From Bacillota bacterium (GTDB lineage: Bacteria; Bacillota; Clostridia; Lachnospirales; Bianqueaceae): a stretch of DNA of 64,000 nucleotides. The notes below the pieces were generated by a model. The model had not been told where the DNA came from. It saw nothing but the letters and a program-made list of their open reading frames with translations, and made no database searches. Position numbers and translations under genes: made by a program. The stretch lies in NCBI GenBank assembly GCA_017442535.1, contig JAFRZL010000027.1, positions 33,988-97,987 of the forward strand. Reading direction: 5' to 3'. Below, one piece after another: positions 43,372-50,909 of this stretch (position 1 is the stretch's first letter; each line of letters opens with the position of its first letter).

Positions 43372-45138
43372 TTACTTACCGTTGTACTGATCCAGAACTT
43401 CCTGAGCAATGGACAGAGCGGTCTCAAGGTCCATATTGTAAACTTCGGTGCGGAAATTATCGAAGTCGTTCAGGTCACGATCGCCCATGATGAAGCGGGC
43501 AACCTGCTCATATACGTAGTTTTCGATCTCGGAATAGATCTCGGTACGGGTCTCGAGCTGTTCGGTCGTGTAGACCAGCTCAGGCATACGGTTGACAGGA
43601 TCAAAGGACGCCCACAGCTTCAGAGCCGTCTGACGTACTTCCTCGATATGACGAAGCTTCTTGGTCAGCTCATCGGCATTCTCGTCAACAGGTTCGGGAG
43701 TTGCGATCTCGGGATTGTTGTCCTTGTAGATCGAAGCGGTCGCCAGAACGAAGTAACCCTGCGCATAGGCCGAAGGAGTCGCGGTACGGGAAGGCTCCCA
43801 ACTCGTGCGAAGATCGACAACAGCGCCGTCGGCACCGATTTCATAATGATTGATACGGCCATCCGGATCAACATGATAGTTCTCGCCTTCGATACCGAAG
43901 TACATGGTTCTGTTGGCTTCCTCACTGTACAGGAAGTCCATAACCTGGGCCAGACGATACTTGTCCGGAGCCTGGGTGGTCATATACCAGCCGCCATAAA
44001 GCGTATGTACATTGTCGCGATGTCCCATCTTGGGAGTCTCACCCTTGTTGAGGGTAGGAACAGGAGCGCCTTCGTACTCGACAGGAGAATTCACATCCTC
44101 GGTAACGATCGCGTTCCAGGGGTTACGCAGGTTGCCGCCTGCAGCTCCGACATAGGAGAATACCTGGCCGGCAGCAACTTTGGCGGTAATGATCTTGGTA
44201 TCGCTGGTCAGCCAGTCGGGATCCAGGATGCCATCCTCATACCAGCTGTGCATCAGGGTCAGATAATCCTTGAACTCATCCTGAACAGCGCCGTACTTGG
44301 CGGTGCCGCCGTCATTGTACTCAAAGTAGGTCATACCCCACGCGGCAATGAAAGGAACGTTGGAGTTCATCCATTTTGCATCACGGGGACTGAAGGGGAT
44401 AATGTCGGGATACGCAGCCTTAACGGCACGGAGAGTGGCATCCCACTCATCAATGGTGGTCGGCACGGGCAGACCCAGAGCATCCAGGATGTCCTTGCGG
44501 ACGACCAGACCGTTGGAGTTCAGGTCCTCGGCAACGATACGCAGATGAGGAACTTCCAGATACTCGCCGGTGGACAGGCGAACCAGCTGCTCAAACTGCG
44601 GGAATGCCGCGTAGAAAGCAAGCATATTGGGCATATAGCCTTCGTCCATATAGGTGTTCAGGGCCTCGATGATACCATCTTTGTACGCCTGTACATCATA
44701 GCCGGGGTAGTTGCCGAACTTGCCGTCGATCACATCGGTCCACTTCTTGGAAGAAATCAGCAGGCCGAACTTTTCTGCAGCCGCTTCGGTCGGGATGTTG
44801 GAGAATTCCCACACCACATTCAGACGCTCGGCAAGCCATTTGTACCACGGAATATCGGCATAGTCTTCAACCAGGCCAACAAACTTCGCGTTCATATCAT
44901 TGAACACGGAGACATGCAGCGTTTCCTCAAAGGGAAGCGCAGGAATCGTGCTTTCGGGCTCGCTGGATTCCGCAGGTGTGGAAGCCTCGGCCTTGGATTC
45001 CGTCTTAGACTGCTCAGCCTTGGAAGACTCGGCAGGCTTGGAAGACTCAGCCTTGCTGTTGCCGCCGTTGCCGGTGCAGCCGGCAAGAACGCCAAGCACC
45101 ATAACAAAGGCCATCAGCATCGCTAAAACCTTTTTCAT
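43372..45138 (-). CDS. Extracellular solute-binding lipoprotein (LplA/YtcQ-like)
   Basis: A 588-residue lipoprotein. Start ATG 45136-45138 behind GGAGGTACAAAT; signal peptide MKKVLAMLMAFVMVLGV with lipobox VLAGC (Cys21). Next is a Ser/Glu/Lys/Pro linker (about 27-62), then a large binding domain (ETLHVSVFNDMNAKFVGL onward). The length and the FSPRDAKWMNSNVPFIAAWGM block fit the family-1 binding proteins of LplABC-type glycan importers. It is the first gene of the operon and follows a strong promoter with a palindrome at the start point. Confidence 0.9.
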   Translation of the reverse strand: MKKVLAMLMAFVMVLGVLAGCTGNGGNSKAESSKPAESSKAEQSKTESKAEASTPAESSEPESTIPALPFEETLHVSVFNDMNAKFVGLVEDYADIPWYKWLAERLNVVWEFSNIPTEAAAEKFGLLISSKKWTDVIDGKFGNYPGYDVQAYKDGIIEALNTYMDEGYMPNMLAFYAAFPQFEQLVRLSTGEYLEVPHLRIVAEDLNSNGLVVRKDILDALGLPVPTTIDEWDATLRAVKAAYPDIIPFSPRDAKWMNSNVPFIAAWGMTYFEYNDGGTAKYGAVQDEFKDYLTLMHSWYEDGILDPDWLTSDTKIITAKVAAGQVFSYVGAAGGNLRNPWNAIVTEDVNSPVEYEGAPVPTLNKGETPKMGHRDNVHTLYGGWYMTTQAPDKYRLAQVMDFLYSEEANRTMYFGIEGENYHVDPDGRINHYEIGADGAVVDLRTSWEPSRTATPSAYAQGYFVLATASIYKDNNPEIATPEPVDENADELTKKLRHIEEVRQTALKLWASFDPVNRMPELVYTTEQLETRTEIYSEIENYVYEQVARFIMGDRDLNDFDNFRTEVYNMDLETALSIAQEVLDQYNGK

Positions 45139-45166
45139 ATTTGTACCTCCTGTAATTTTGCCCATT

Positions 45167-45217
45167 GGGCAAACTATAATACAGGTATATTTTAACAAAA
45201 AAACGCCTGTTTGTCAA
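45167..45217 (-). promoter_or_regulatory. Promoter and 17-base palindrome controlling the glycan operon
   Basis: TTGACA (45212-45217), 17 bases, TAAAAT (45189-45194) on the minus strand. At the expected transcription start is a perfect inverted repeat TTTGCCC-ATT-GGGCAAA (45167-45183), well placed as a repressor site (inference). No regulator gene adjoins the operon. Confidence 0.75.
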
Positions 45218-45317
45218 CCTTTTTTGTCATTTTGCAAAACAAGCTGCCGATATAAATCTGACGCGGTTTCTCCAGCGGTGCATCCCCCCCTTTCCGTGGC
45301 CTCTTTCCAAATACTCG

Positions 45318-45346
45318 TTGACTTTTTCTTTTGTCTGCTTTACAAT
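45318..45346 (+). promoter_or_regulatory. Promoter for the repeat-linker lipoprotein
   Basis: TTGACT (45318-45323), 17 bases, TACAAT (45341-45346) on the plus strand, 58 bases before the start codon. Confidence 0.8.
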
Positions 45347-45403
45347 AAAAACCGGTGCAGGAAGCCTTTCTGCGCCGGATTATCCTCTAAAAGGAGCTTT
45401 AAA

Positions 45404-46345
45404 ATGAAACTTTTCCCACGTCTGTTTGTCATATTGGCGCTTCTCTGCCTGTTGGCAGGCTGCTCTTCTTCCGGCCGGAAGCCGGAATCGTCCGTAACAT
45501 CGGCGGAATCTGCGGTTTCCGTGGAGTCTTCCGTTCCTGAAGAGCCTTCTAAGCCAGAGGAGCCTTCCGTTCCTGAAGAATCTTCTAAGCCCGAAGAGTC
45601 TTCCGTCCCCGAGGAGTCTTCTAAGCCTGAAGAATCTTCCGTCCCCGAGGAGTCTTCTAAGCCTGAAGAATCTTCCGTCCCCGAGGAGTCCTCCGAGCCC
45701 GAGCCCCCGTTCACCATCACCACTGAAGATCTGGAGAAAGAGATCCTCTGGATCCGCGAGCATTACAATCATCCCGACGACGCCGATCGTCAGATCCTGC
45801 GGAGGGAAGGCGCCGGCGACTGGGAATATGAGCGGGATTACCGCTTCCATGACGGTCTGCTTATCTTTGCCTTCGTTCACAAGCCCGGCGACGAACACCG
45901 CCTGTATTATAAAGACGGTCACCTGATCCGGTACATCGATGAGAATCATACCGTCTACGATTTCGGAGCCCTGGAACCTTTTGAGGACTGGTCTGAAAGA
46001 GTCCTCGCCGATACGGCCGGTATCGATCTGTCCCTCGAAGGGACTCTCTCCTCCTGGCTCGGCAACTGGTATCAGGGAAACGGCAACGGCGAGTATCTGG
46101 AAGTCCTTGAAGCCACCGAGGAATACGTCAGGCTGATCTATCACGGCTGGACTGCGTCCGGTAACCAGATGTTTGCTTCTGAATACACGCTCGGCTATGA
46201 AAATGCGCAGAAAACCGTCGCCGCCGAAGCGCCGGAAGTCGAGAAAATGTCCGGCTACCGTTATCTTTTCACTCTGAAAGGCGACCGGATCACCATGTCG
46301 TCCCGCTATCCCGATCGGGATTATTATCTCGAAGAAAAAGATTGA
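45404..46345 (+). CDS. Lipoprotein of unknown function with Ser-Lys-Pro-Glu repeat linker
   Basis: A 313-residue lipoprotein, one of only three plus-strand genes. Start ATG 45404 behind AAAAGGAG; lipobox LLAGC (Cys19 or so). Residues about 42-102 are repeats of a 12-residue unit SKPEESSVPEES, a stiff, acidic spacer that would carry the domain away from the membrane. The C-terminal domain (about 105-313) has alternating beta-type sequence (YRFHDGLLIFAFVHK, LYYKDGHLIRYIDENHTVYDF, YLFTLKGDRITMSSRY) like other small clostridial surface proteins of unknown function. It has its own promoter and terminator. Confidence 0.8.
   Translation: MKLFPRLFVILALLCLLAGCSSSGRKPESSVTSAESAVSVESSVPEEPSKPEEPSVPEESSKPEESSVPEESSKPEESSVPEESSKPEESSVPEESSEPEPPFTITTEDLEKEILWIREHYNHPDDADRQILRREGAGDWEYERDYRFHDGLLIFAFVHKPGDEHRLYYKDGHLIRYIDENHTVYDFGALEPFEDWSERVLADTAGIDLSLEGTLSSWLGNWYQGNGNGEYLEVLEATEEYVRLIYHGWTASGNQMFASEYTLGYENAQKTVAAEAPEVEKMSGYRYLFTLKGDRITMSSRYPDRDYYLEEKD
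45530..45691 (+). repeat. 36-base in-frame tandem repeats in the lipoprotein gene
   Basis: A half unit followed by four full 36-base units (45548-45583, -45619, -45655, -45691), each coding SKPEESSVPEES. The last two differ at one base, so recent copy-number change is likely, while the first is more diverged (one EP in place of ES). Confidence 0.9.
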
Positions 46346-46388
46346 TACACCAAAAAGCGGGAGGAGCCCCGCCCCCTCTCCGACCAAT

Positions 46389-46465
46389 AAAAGCCCGCGT
46401 CCCCTCTCCCGGCTCAAGTTTCGCTTTGCGAAAAAGCCGTCCCGAAAGAGGTGCGCGGGCTTTTT
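46389..46465. terminator. Bidirectional terminator between convergent genes
   Basis: Outer arms AAAAGCCCGCG/CGCGGGCTTTT with inner pairing and a TTTCG/CGAAA tip. T runs are present on both strands. It serves the plus-strand lipoprotein gene and the minus-strand operon ending at 46471. Confidence 0.85.
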
Positions 46466-46470
46466 AGGCC

Positions 46471-47940
46471 TCATCTGGCACAGATGTAAGTTAAAACAAT
46501 GCATGTGGCAATGATGATTGCCAGCAGAATCACTTCTTCACGGATACGTTTTGCCATGAGGCCAACACATTCCCGCATGAATGCATTCGGCCAGAACCAC
46601 CATTTCGTTTTGCTGCCGATGCCCTCGGCCGTTAAGCCTTCCTCGGCCGCCAGCAGCCCGCTGCGGAAGACATGGTAATTAGTGGTGGAAAAAGCCACCT
46701 TCGCGTCCGGATTGGCCGTGTCGATCAGTTTTTTGGAGAAAGCCATGTTCTCGCGGGTGTTGGTGGACCGGTCTTCCCTCAGGATCGCGTGCTCCGGTAT
46801 CCCCTGGCCGATCAGGTATCTGGCCATGGCCTCCGCCTCCGGCATGGGTTCGTCATCCCCCTGTCCTCCCGACGGGATAATGACGGCCTCCTGCCCGGAG
46901 GCTTCTTTCTGGTCTTTCCAGAATTGTACCGCCCGGTCGCACCGTCCCTTAAGCAGCGGAGGCAGGGTGCCGTCGTTCCGGAAGCCGCAGCCCAGAATAA
47001 TGATATAATCTTTATTAAACGGAATCCTTTGTTTGGTCGCTCTCAGCCCGCAGATGACAGATCCCGCAAGCATGCACTCGAAATAGACATAAATACTGGC
47101 GTATATATTTTCTATTGTTATCTCAGTCCTGTATTCCTCGAAACTCCCCTGAAAACCTTTCTGCAGGAGGACAAAAGGAAAGGCAAGACCGCCGATCAGC
47201 AGGAACGGAATAACCAGCCCCAGGATATTGGCAGGCTGTGCCTTTTCATGCCTCAGCAGTTCAATATTGCTGATGATCATGGCGGCGGAAAAGATGAGCA
47301 TCGGAACCGTCAGCAGCGCCATACACGACTGCGCCGTGCCGGACACCGAACTGAAGGCCGATAAGAGACTGTTGTTAAACGGATCGACCAGGTTCATGAC
47401 ACCCGCATGCAGCACGCTGATGGCCGACACTCCGGTGTAAATCACCATGCCGGCCGCGAAAATGGACGAATATGAATACAGCTTGTTTCCACCGGCTTTA
47501 ATAAAATATATCAGGAAAAAGCTGCAGACCGCGAAGAGGTATATTCCGATGGAAATAAAAAGCCACGATGCGCCTCCGAATTCCACACCGTTGCTGAGAA
47601 TAACCCCGTTCCGGTTGACCCGGACAAAAGTGACCATCTGCCGCGACCCCTCGGGGTTCTCCCGGTTGGTGATATACACTTCTGTCTCACCCGGCCCGAT
47701 CGCTTTAATCCGCAGCATGATATAACCTCTGCGGATCTTAACGGCCTCCACCTGTGCGACGCCTTCTTCACCTATTTCGAAGGCCATGGATTCGGGAGGC
47801 TCATGCCAGCCTTTGCGCGGCTCATATTCCAGATTGATCTCTGTCACAATCACCGTACCCTTATTGGTCAGAAAAAAAACCGAGCCTATGATCAAAAGCA
47901 GCAGCGTCGCTATGCCGATCTGTATCGAAACTTTTTTCAA
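46471..47940 (-). CDS. YdcF/SanA-like (DUF218) multi-span membrane protein
   Basis: A 489-residue protein: one N-terminal membrane segment (about 9-28), an outside beta-rich domain (about 30-130), four or five more membrane segments (about 130-300), then a DUF218 domain (about 305-460) with IILGCGFRNDGTLPPLLKGR, IPSGGQGDDEPMPEAEAM, EDRSTNTRENMAFS and STTNYHVFRSG, and a final membrane segment. DUF218 proteins (YdcF, ElyC, SanA) are linked with envelope integrity and lipid-carrier or peptidoglycan steps, but the reaction is not settled. It closes the operon that includes the VanX-like dipeptidase. Confidence 0.82.
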   Translation of the reverse strand: MKKVSIQIGIATLLLLIIGSVFFLTNKGTVIVTEINLEYEPRKGWHEPPESMAFEIGEEGVAQVEAVKIRRGYIMLRIKAIGPGETEVYITNRENPEGSRQMVTFVRVNRNGVILSNGVEFGGASWLFISIGIYLFAVCSFFLIYFIKAGGNKLYSYSSIFAAGMVIYTGVSAISVLHAGVMNLVDPFNNSLLSAFSSVSGTAQSCMALLTVPMLIFSAAMIISNIELLRHEKAQPANILGLVIPFLLIGGLAFPFVLLQKGFQGSFEEYRTEITIENIYASIYVYFECMLAGSVICGLRATKQRIPFNKDYIIILGCGFRNDGTLPPLLKGRCDRAVQFWKDQKEASGQEAVIIPSGGQGDDEPMPEAEAMARYLIGQGIPEHAILREDRSTNTRENMAFSKKLIDTANPDAKVAFSTTNYHVFRSGLLAAEEGLTAEGIGSKTKWWFWPNAFMRECVGLMAKRIREEVILLAIIIATCIVLTYICAR

Positions 47941-47982
47941 ATCAACTCTCCCCGTTCGATGATGTGCGGTGTCCGTCTGCGG

Positions 47983-48642
47983 TTATTTTTTCAAATAAGT
48001 GGCCGATACCGGAAATTCGAAATATGTATCCGGATACGGTTCGTTCTGCAGGGTGAAATGCCACCACTCGCAGTCAAGCGGCATAAAACCGTTCCGAACC
48101 ATGGTTCTCTGCAGGGTCATACGGTTATTGAGCTGCTCCTTGGTAATTCCCATGTAATCCGGATGGGAGATTTCACTGAACAGGTCAAAGGGGCTGCCCA
48201 TGTCCAGTTCTTTTCCCGTCTTCATGTCCAGAAGGGTCAGATCCACGGTGCTGCCGCGGCTGTGGCTGGACTGCTTGGCAATATAGCCCCTGGCAAAAAG
48301 CTCCTGTTTCTGCAGGTCCGGATAGAAATAGGGTTTCATGCGGATGTCCTGATCCTCGATTCCCCAGAGCACGAAATGTCTGACGGCACGCGCCGGCCGG
48401 TAGGCGTCAAAAACCTTCAGCCGGTAGCCCTGTACCATCATCTCCATGCTGACGGCCTTAAGCGCTCTTGCCGCCTCCACCGTCAGAATGGCGCAGGGGT
48501 CCTCGTATCCGTCGATGCGTTCCCCGATAAAATTATAAGAAGAATGATATCGGATCTCCTGAATAATACCGGGCACATAGTCCGCCAGCAGAACGAATCC
48601 CGAAGGATCCATCGTAAGGTCCTTTTTATAATCGACTCTCAT
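47983..48642 (-). CDS. D-Ala-D-Ala dipeptidase (VanX/DdpX-like)
   Basis: A 219-residue zinc peptidase of M15D type. Ligands and active site: the S-x-H-x-x-G block SSHSRGSTVDLTLLD (about 125-139), catalytic Glu and last His in DCEWWHF (about 192-198), and Arg in FDAYRPARAV (about 78-87). The enzyme splits D-Ala-D-Ala. No vanH or vanA ligase genes are near, so it is more likely for peptidoglycan recycling or turnover than for glycopeptide resistance. It overlaps the stop of a 49-residue membrane protein gene and precedes the DUF218 gene. Confidence 0.88.
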   Translation of the reverse strand: MRVDYKKDLTMDPSGFVLLADYVPGIIQEIRYHSSYNFIGERIDGYEDPCAILTVEAARALKAVSMEMMVQGYRLKVFDAYRPARAVRHFVLWGIEDQDIRMKPYFYPDLQKQELFARGYIAKQSSHSRGSTVDLTLLDMKTGKELDMGSPFDLFSEISHPDYMGITKEQLNNRMTLQRTMVRNGFMPLDCEWWHFTLQNEPYPDTYFEFPVSATYLKK

Positions 48643-48788
48643 CGTCTCGTTTTCCTTCCGTAATAGTACCGTTCATGAAGCACCGTGTTAAAGCGGTAGA
48701 AAATCCGCGTAAACGGCTCCGCGCAGATAATAATGATCACGATAAAAACCAGCATCAGCGGGATAAACCGTTTGAACATCACGCGCAT
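48639..48788 (-). CDS. Small single-span membrane protein, 49 aa
   Basis: ATG 48786-48788 opens a 49-residue frame, MRVMFKRFIPLMLVFIVIII then CAEPFTRIFYRF and a basic end (YYYGRKTRR). One membrane helix (about 8-23) lies between a basic start and a basic/aromatic tail. Its TGA overlaps the ATG of the VanX-like gene (CGATGAGAG), the kind of coupling found in real operons. The ribosome site is weak (GGAT). I know no family. Confidence 0.55.
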   Translation of the reverse strand: MRVMFKRFIPLMLVFIVIIIICAEPFTRIFYRFNTVLHERYYYGRKTRR

Positions 48789-48818
48789 GACATCCGTGAG
48801 GGTCTGCCGGTCCTCTTA

Positions 48819-49703
48819 TCATACAGTGTGAAAACGGATTCGTTCCAGGAACCTAAGCAGGCCCTCCGCGCAGGGTTCGGAAGCCAGAGCGCCGATGTCG
48901 CCAAGTCTTACCAGCTTGTTCGCTCCGTGATAGTCGCTCCCGGCGGTCACATACAGGCCGAACTGTTCGGCAAAGCCCAGCACTTCCTGGCGGATGCGCG
49001 CGGTAAAGCCCGAATAATACCCTTCCAGGCCCTCCAGGCCAAAGGAGGTCAGACGGCGCAGACGTTTTTCCATCGCCTCTCCCAGGATCAGCTGGTCGCC
49101 GTCCCCGTAGGTGGGATGTGCCAGCACTGGGATGCCGCCGCCTTTCAGAATGCAGCGGATGGCTTCCTCCGGCCGGACATATTCGCCGTCATAATGTATA
49201 TGGTTAAGGATCTCGCGGATGGCCTGATCCTTGCTCTCGGCATAGCCCAGCCGGGTCAGCAGATTCCCGATATGAGGTTTGCCCGGATTATCCTCCTTAA
49301 GCAGGCGCTCTCGCTCTTCCTCCGGGAGTACGATCCCGAATTCCTGCCGCAGATGTTCGATCCGCCCCATCAGCTTTTCCATGCGGAAACGGTGCCCTGT
49401 TTCGATCAATTCGAGCATCGGCGCCGAGTCCGGATCAAAGCCGTACCCGAGGATATGGTACTTACCTTCTTCGTCCCGGCAGGAAAACTCGGCTCCGGTC
49501 ACAAAAAACGGATCCCCGCCGCCCAAAAGCGGAGGAATGATCCGCGCGGCTTTGACCGCATCATGATCCGTCACCGAAAAAAGCCGGATCCCCTCTTCTC
49601 TGACCCGCTCCAGAATCGCTTCCGGGCTGTCGGTCCCGTCCGAGACCGTAGTGTGCATATGCAGATCGATTTTGGGTAGATCTTCCATGGTCTGATGATT
49701 CAT
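48819..49703 (-). CDS. PHP-domain phosphoesterase (TrpH/RNase AM-like)
   Basis: A 294-residue metal-dependent phosphoesterase. PHP motifs: DLHMHTTVSDGTDSPEAIL (about 13-31), FSVTDHDAVKAA (about 42-53), TGAEFSC (about 70), PVLAHPTYGD (about 193), and SDYHGAN near 258. YciV/TrpH-type proteins act on 5' ends of RNA or on 3',5'-bisphosphonucleotides. It starts one base inside the stop codon of the RsbW-like gene (TAATG), so it is translated with the partner-switching genes. Confidence 0.88.
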   Translation of the reverse strand: MNHQTMEDLPKIDLHMHTTVSDGTDSPEAILERVREEGIRLFSVTDHDAVKAARIIPPLLGGGDPFFVTGAEFSCRDEEGKYHILGYGFDPDSAPMLELIETGHRFRMEKLMGRIEHLRQEFGIVLPEEERERLLKEDNPGKPHIGNLLTRLGYAESKDQAIREILNHIHYDGEYVRPEEAIRCILKGGGIPVLAHPTYGDGDQLILGEAMEKRLRRLTSFGLEGLEGYYSGFTARIRQEVLGFAEQFGLYVTAGSDYHGANKLVRLGDIGALASEPCAEGLLRFLERIRFHTV

Positions 49704-50275
49704 TATTCCGGAGCTCCTTTGCGTCCGGGCGCAGGTGCTGTGAGAATTTTGCGCATGGTAAAGACGTTCCAGCCGTCTTTGTATTCATACTCAACTTCAT
49801 CCATGACCTGCTTGGTCATAAAAATGCCCAGACCGCCGATCCTGCGCTGCTCTGCCGAGAGCGTCACGTCCGGATCTTCTTTGGCGAGCGGATCATACGG
49901 AATGCCGCGGTCCATAAAGGTGATCGACGCGACGGCCGGATCGCCCGCTACCGTCACACGGATCACGGCCGTGCCCGTCCCGGGCTCGTAGGCATAGCTC
50001 GCGATATTGACATAGATCTCCTCCACCGCAAGCGCGATCTGCATCTGTATTTTGATGGGACAATCCGCCGCTTCCAGACGCTTGTCAACAAAAGCCTGCA
50101 CCTCGAACAGATTTTCGGTCAGCGCGTTGATCTCCAGCTCGTCATATGCTTTGCAGGCGGGCGCCTGCTCCTGTGCGAGCCGGTCATTGCCGGCATTTGT
50201 GCCCGGATCGGACGGTGTTGCCGCGGCCGCAGTGACATCATGAATATCCTTGTGTTTTAACCGATTAAGTGTCAA
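49703..50275 (-). CDS. RsbW/SpoIIAB-like serine kinase (anti-sigma factor type ATPase)
   Basis: A 190-residue protein with a variable 45-residue start and a HATPase_c_2 domain: N-box IALAVEEIYVNIASYAY (about 81-97), G1 box FMDRGIPYDPLA (about 118-129) and G2 box RRIGGLGIFMTKQVMD (about 144-159). RsbW-type proteins bind ATP, hold a partner (often a sigma factor) and phosphorylate a STAS protein. The STAS and PP2C partners are coded upstream in the same direction. No sigma factor gene is near, so its target is unknown. Confidence 0.85.
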   Translation of the reverse strand: MTLNRLKHKDIHDVTAAAATPSDPGTNAGNDRLAQEQAPACKAYDELEINALTENLFEVQAFVDKRLEAADCPIKIQMQIALAVEEIYVNIASYAYEPGTGTAVIRVTVAGDPAVASITFMDRGIPYDPLAKEDPDVTLSAEQRRIGGLGIFMTKQVMDEVEYEYKDGWNVFTMRKILTAPAPGRKGAPE

Positions 50276-50304
50276 TCTGACCGCCCCCTTTCCGCAAAAG
50301 ATGA

Positions 50305-50871
50305 TCAGGAATTCTGTACTTCTCCGCTAAGCTTGAATAGCACGACCGCCGTGACGATCGCGGCAATGATCGCGACGACTCCCAGCGCTGTGAACAGCAG
50401 TGCCAGTATATTGGAAATCCTGGAGCCATAGGTCACCGCTATGGCATATGCCAGAACCGCCAGTGCAATCGAAATGCCGAAGTTGAGGACTCTCAGCGTG
50501 CCGATGGTGCCTGCCCGCGGCGAATTGAGGTCCTCGGCGATGGTTTTCAGGACGCCCAGCAGAACAAACATATAGACGGCTGAAATCACGGAGAGAATCG
50601 AGATGACTATGGGAGAAATCAACAGCTCAGGCAGGAAGAGATCCCGGACCCAGGTAAATCCTGTCATAAACGCCATTGCAAGCGGTACCCACTTCATGTA
50701 GGGCCTGTCGGAGATATAGTCTCCCAGCTGATCAAATGCCAGATAAAACAGTATCCATCCGATAAAGTCCGGTGTCAGTTCCAATTTCGCTCCATTCAAT
50801 GTAATATTGATCGAAACGAGGATGAACAAAAAGCCGATCGCGATATTGGATAACCCTTTTTTAAGATTCAT
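50305..50871 (-). CDS. Multi-span membrane protein of unknown function
   Basis: A 188-residue protein with about six hydrophobic segments (about 8-26, 36-50, 62-76, 84-110, 127-147, 152-180). No catalytic motif is visible and I do not recognise a family. It lies between the SpoIIE-type phosphatase gene (38 bases upstream) and the RsbW-like gene (29 bases downstream), so it may belong to the signalling pathway, perhaps as a membrane partner. Confidence 0.6.
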   Translation of the reverse strand: MNLKKGLSNIAIGFLFILVSINITLNGAKLELTPDFIGWILFYLAFDQLGDYISDRPYMKWVPLAMAFMTGFTWVRDLFLPELLISPIVISILSVISAVYMFVLLGVLKTIAEDLNSPRAGTIGTLRVLNFGISIALAVLAYAIAVTYGSRISNILALLFTALGVVAIIAAIVTAVVLFKLSGEVQNS

Positions 50872-50909
50872 CTTACTTATGTGTTCCTTTCAGAATGTCC
50901 GGTCTGTCC

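Noticed and set aside
45530..45691. Repeat block considered as a CRISPR array
   Set aside because: Units are contiguous, in frame, without spacers, and code a Ser/Lys/Pro/Glu linker. No cas genes are in the window.
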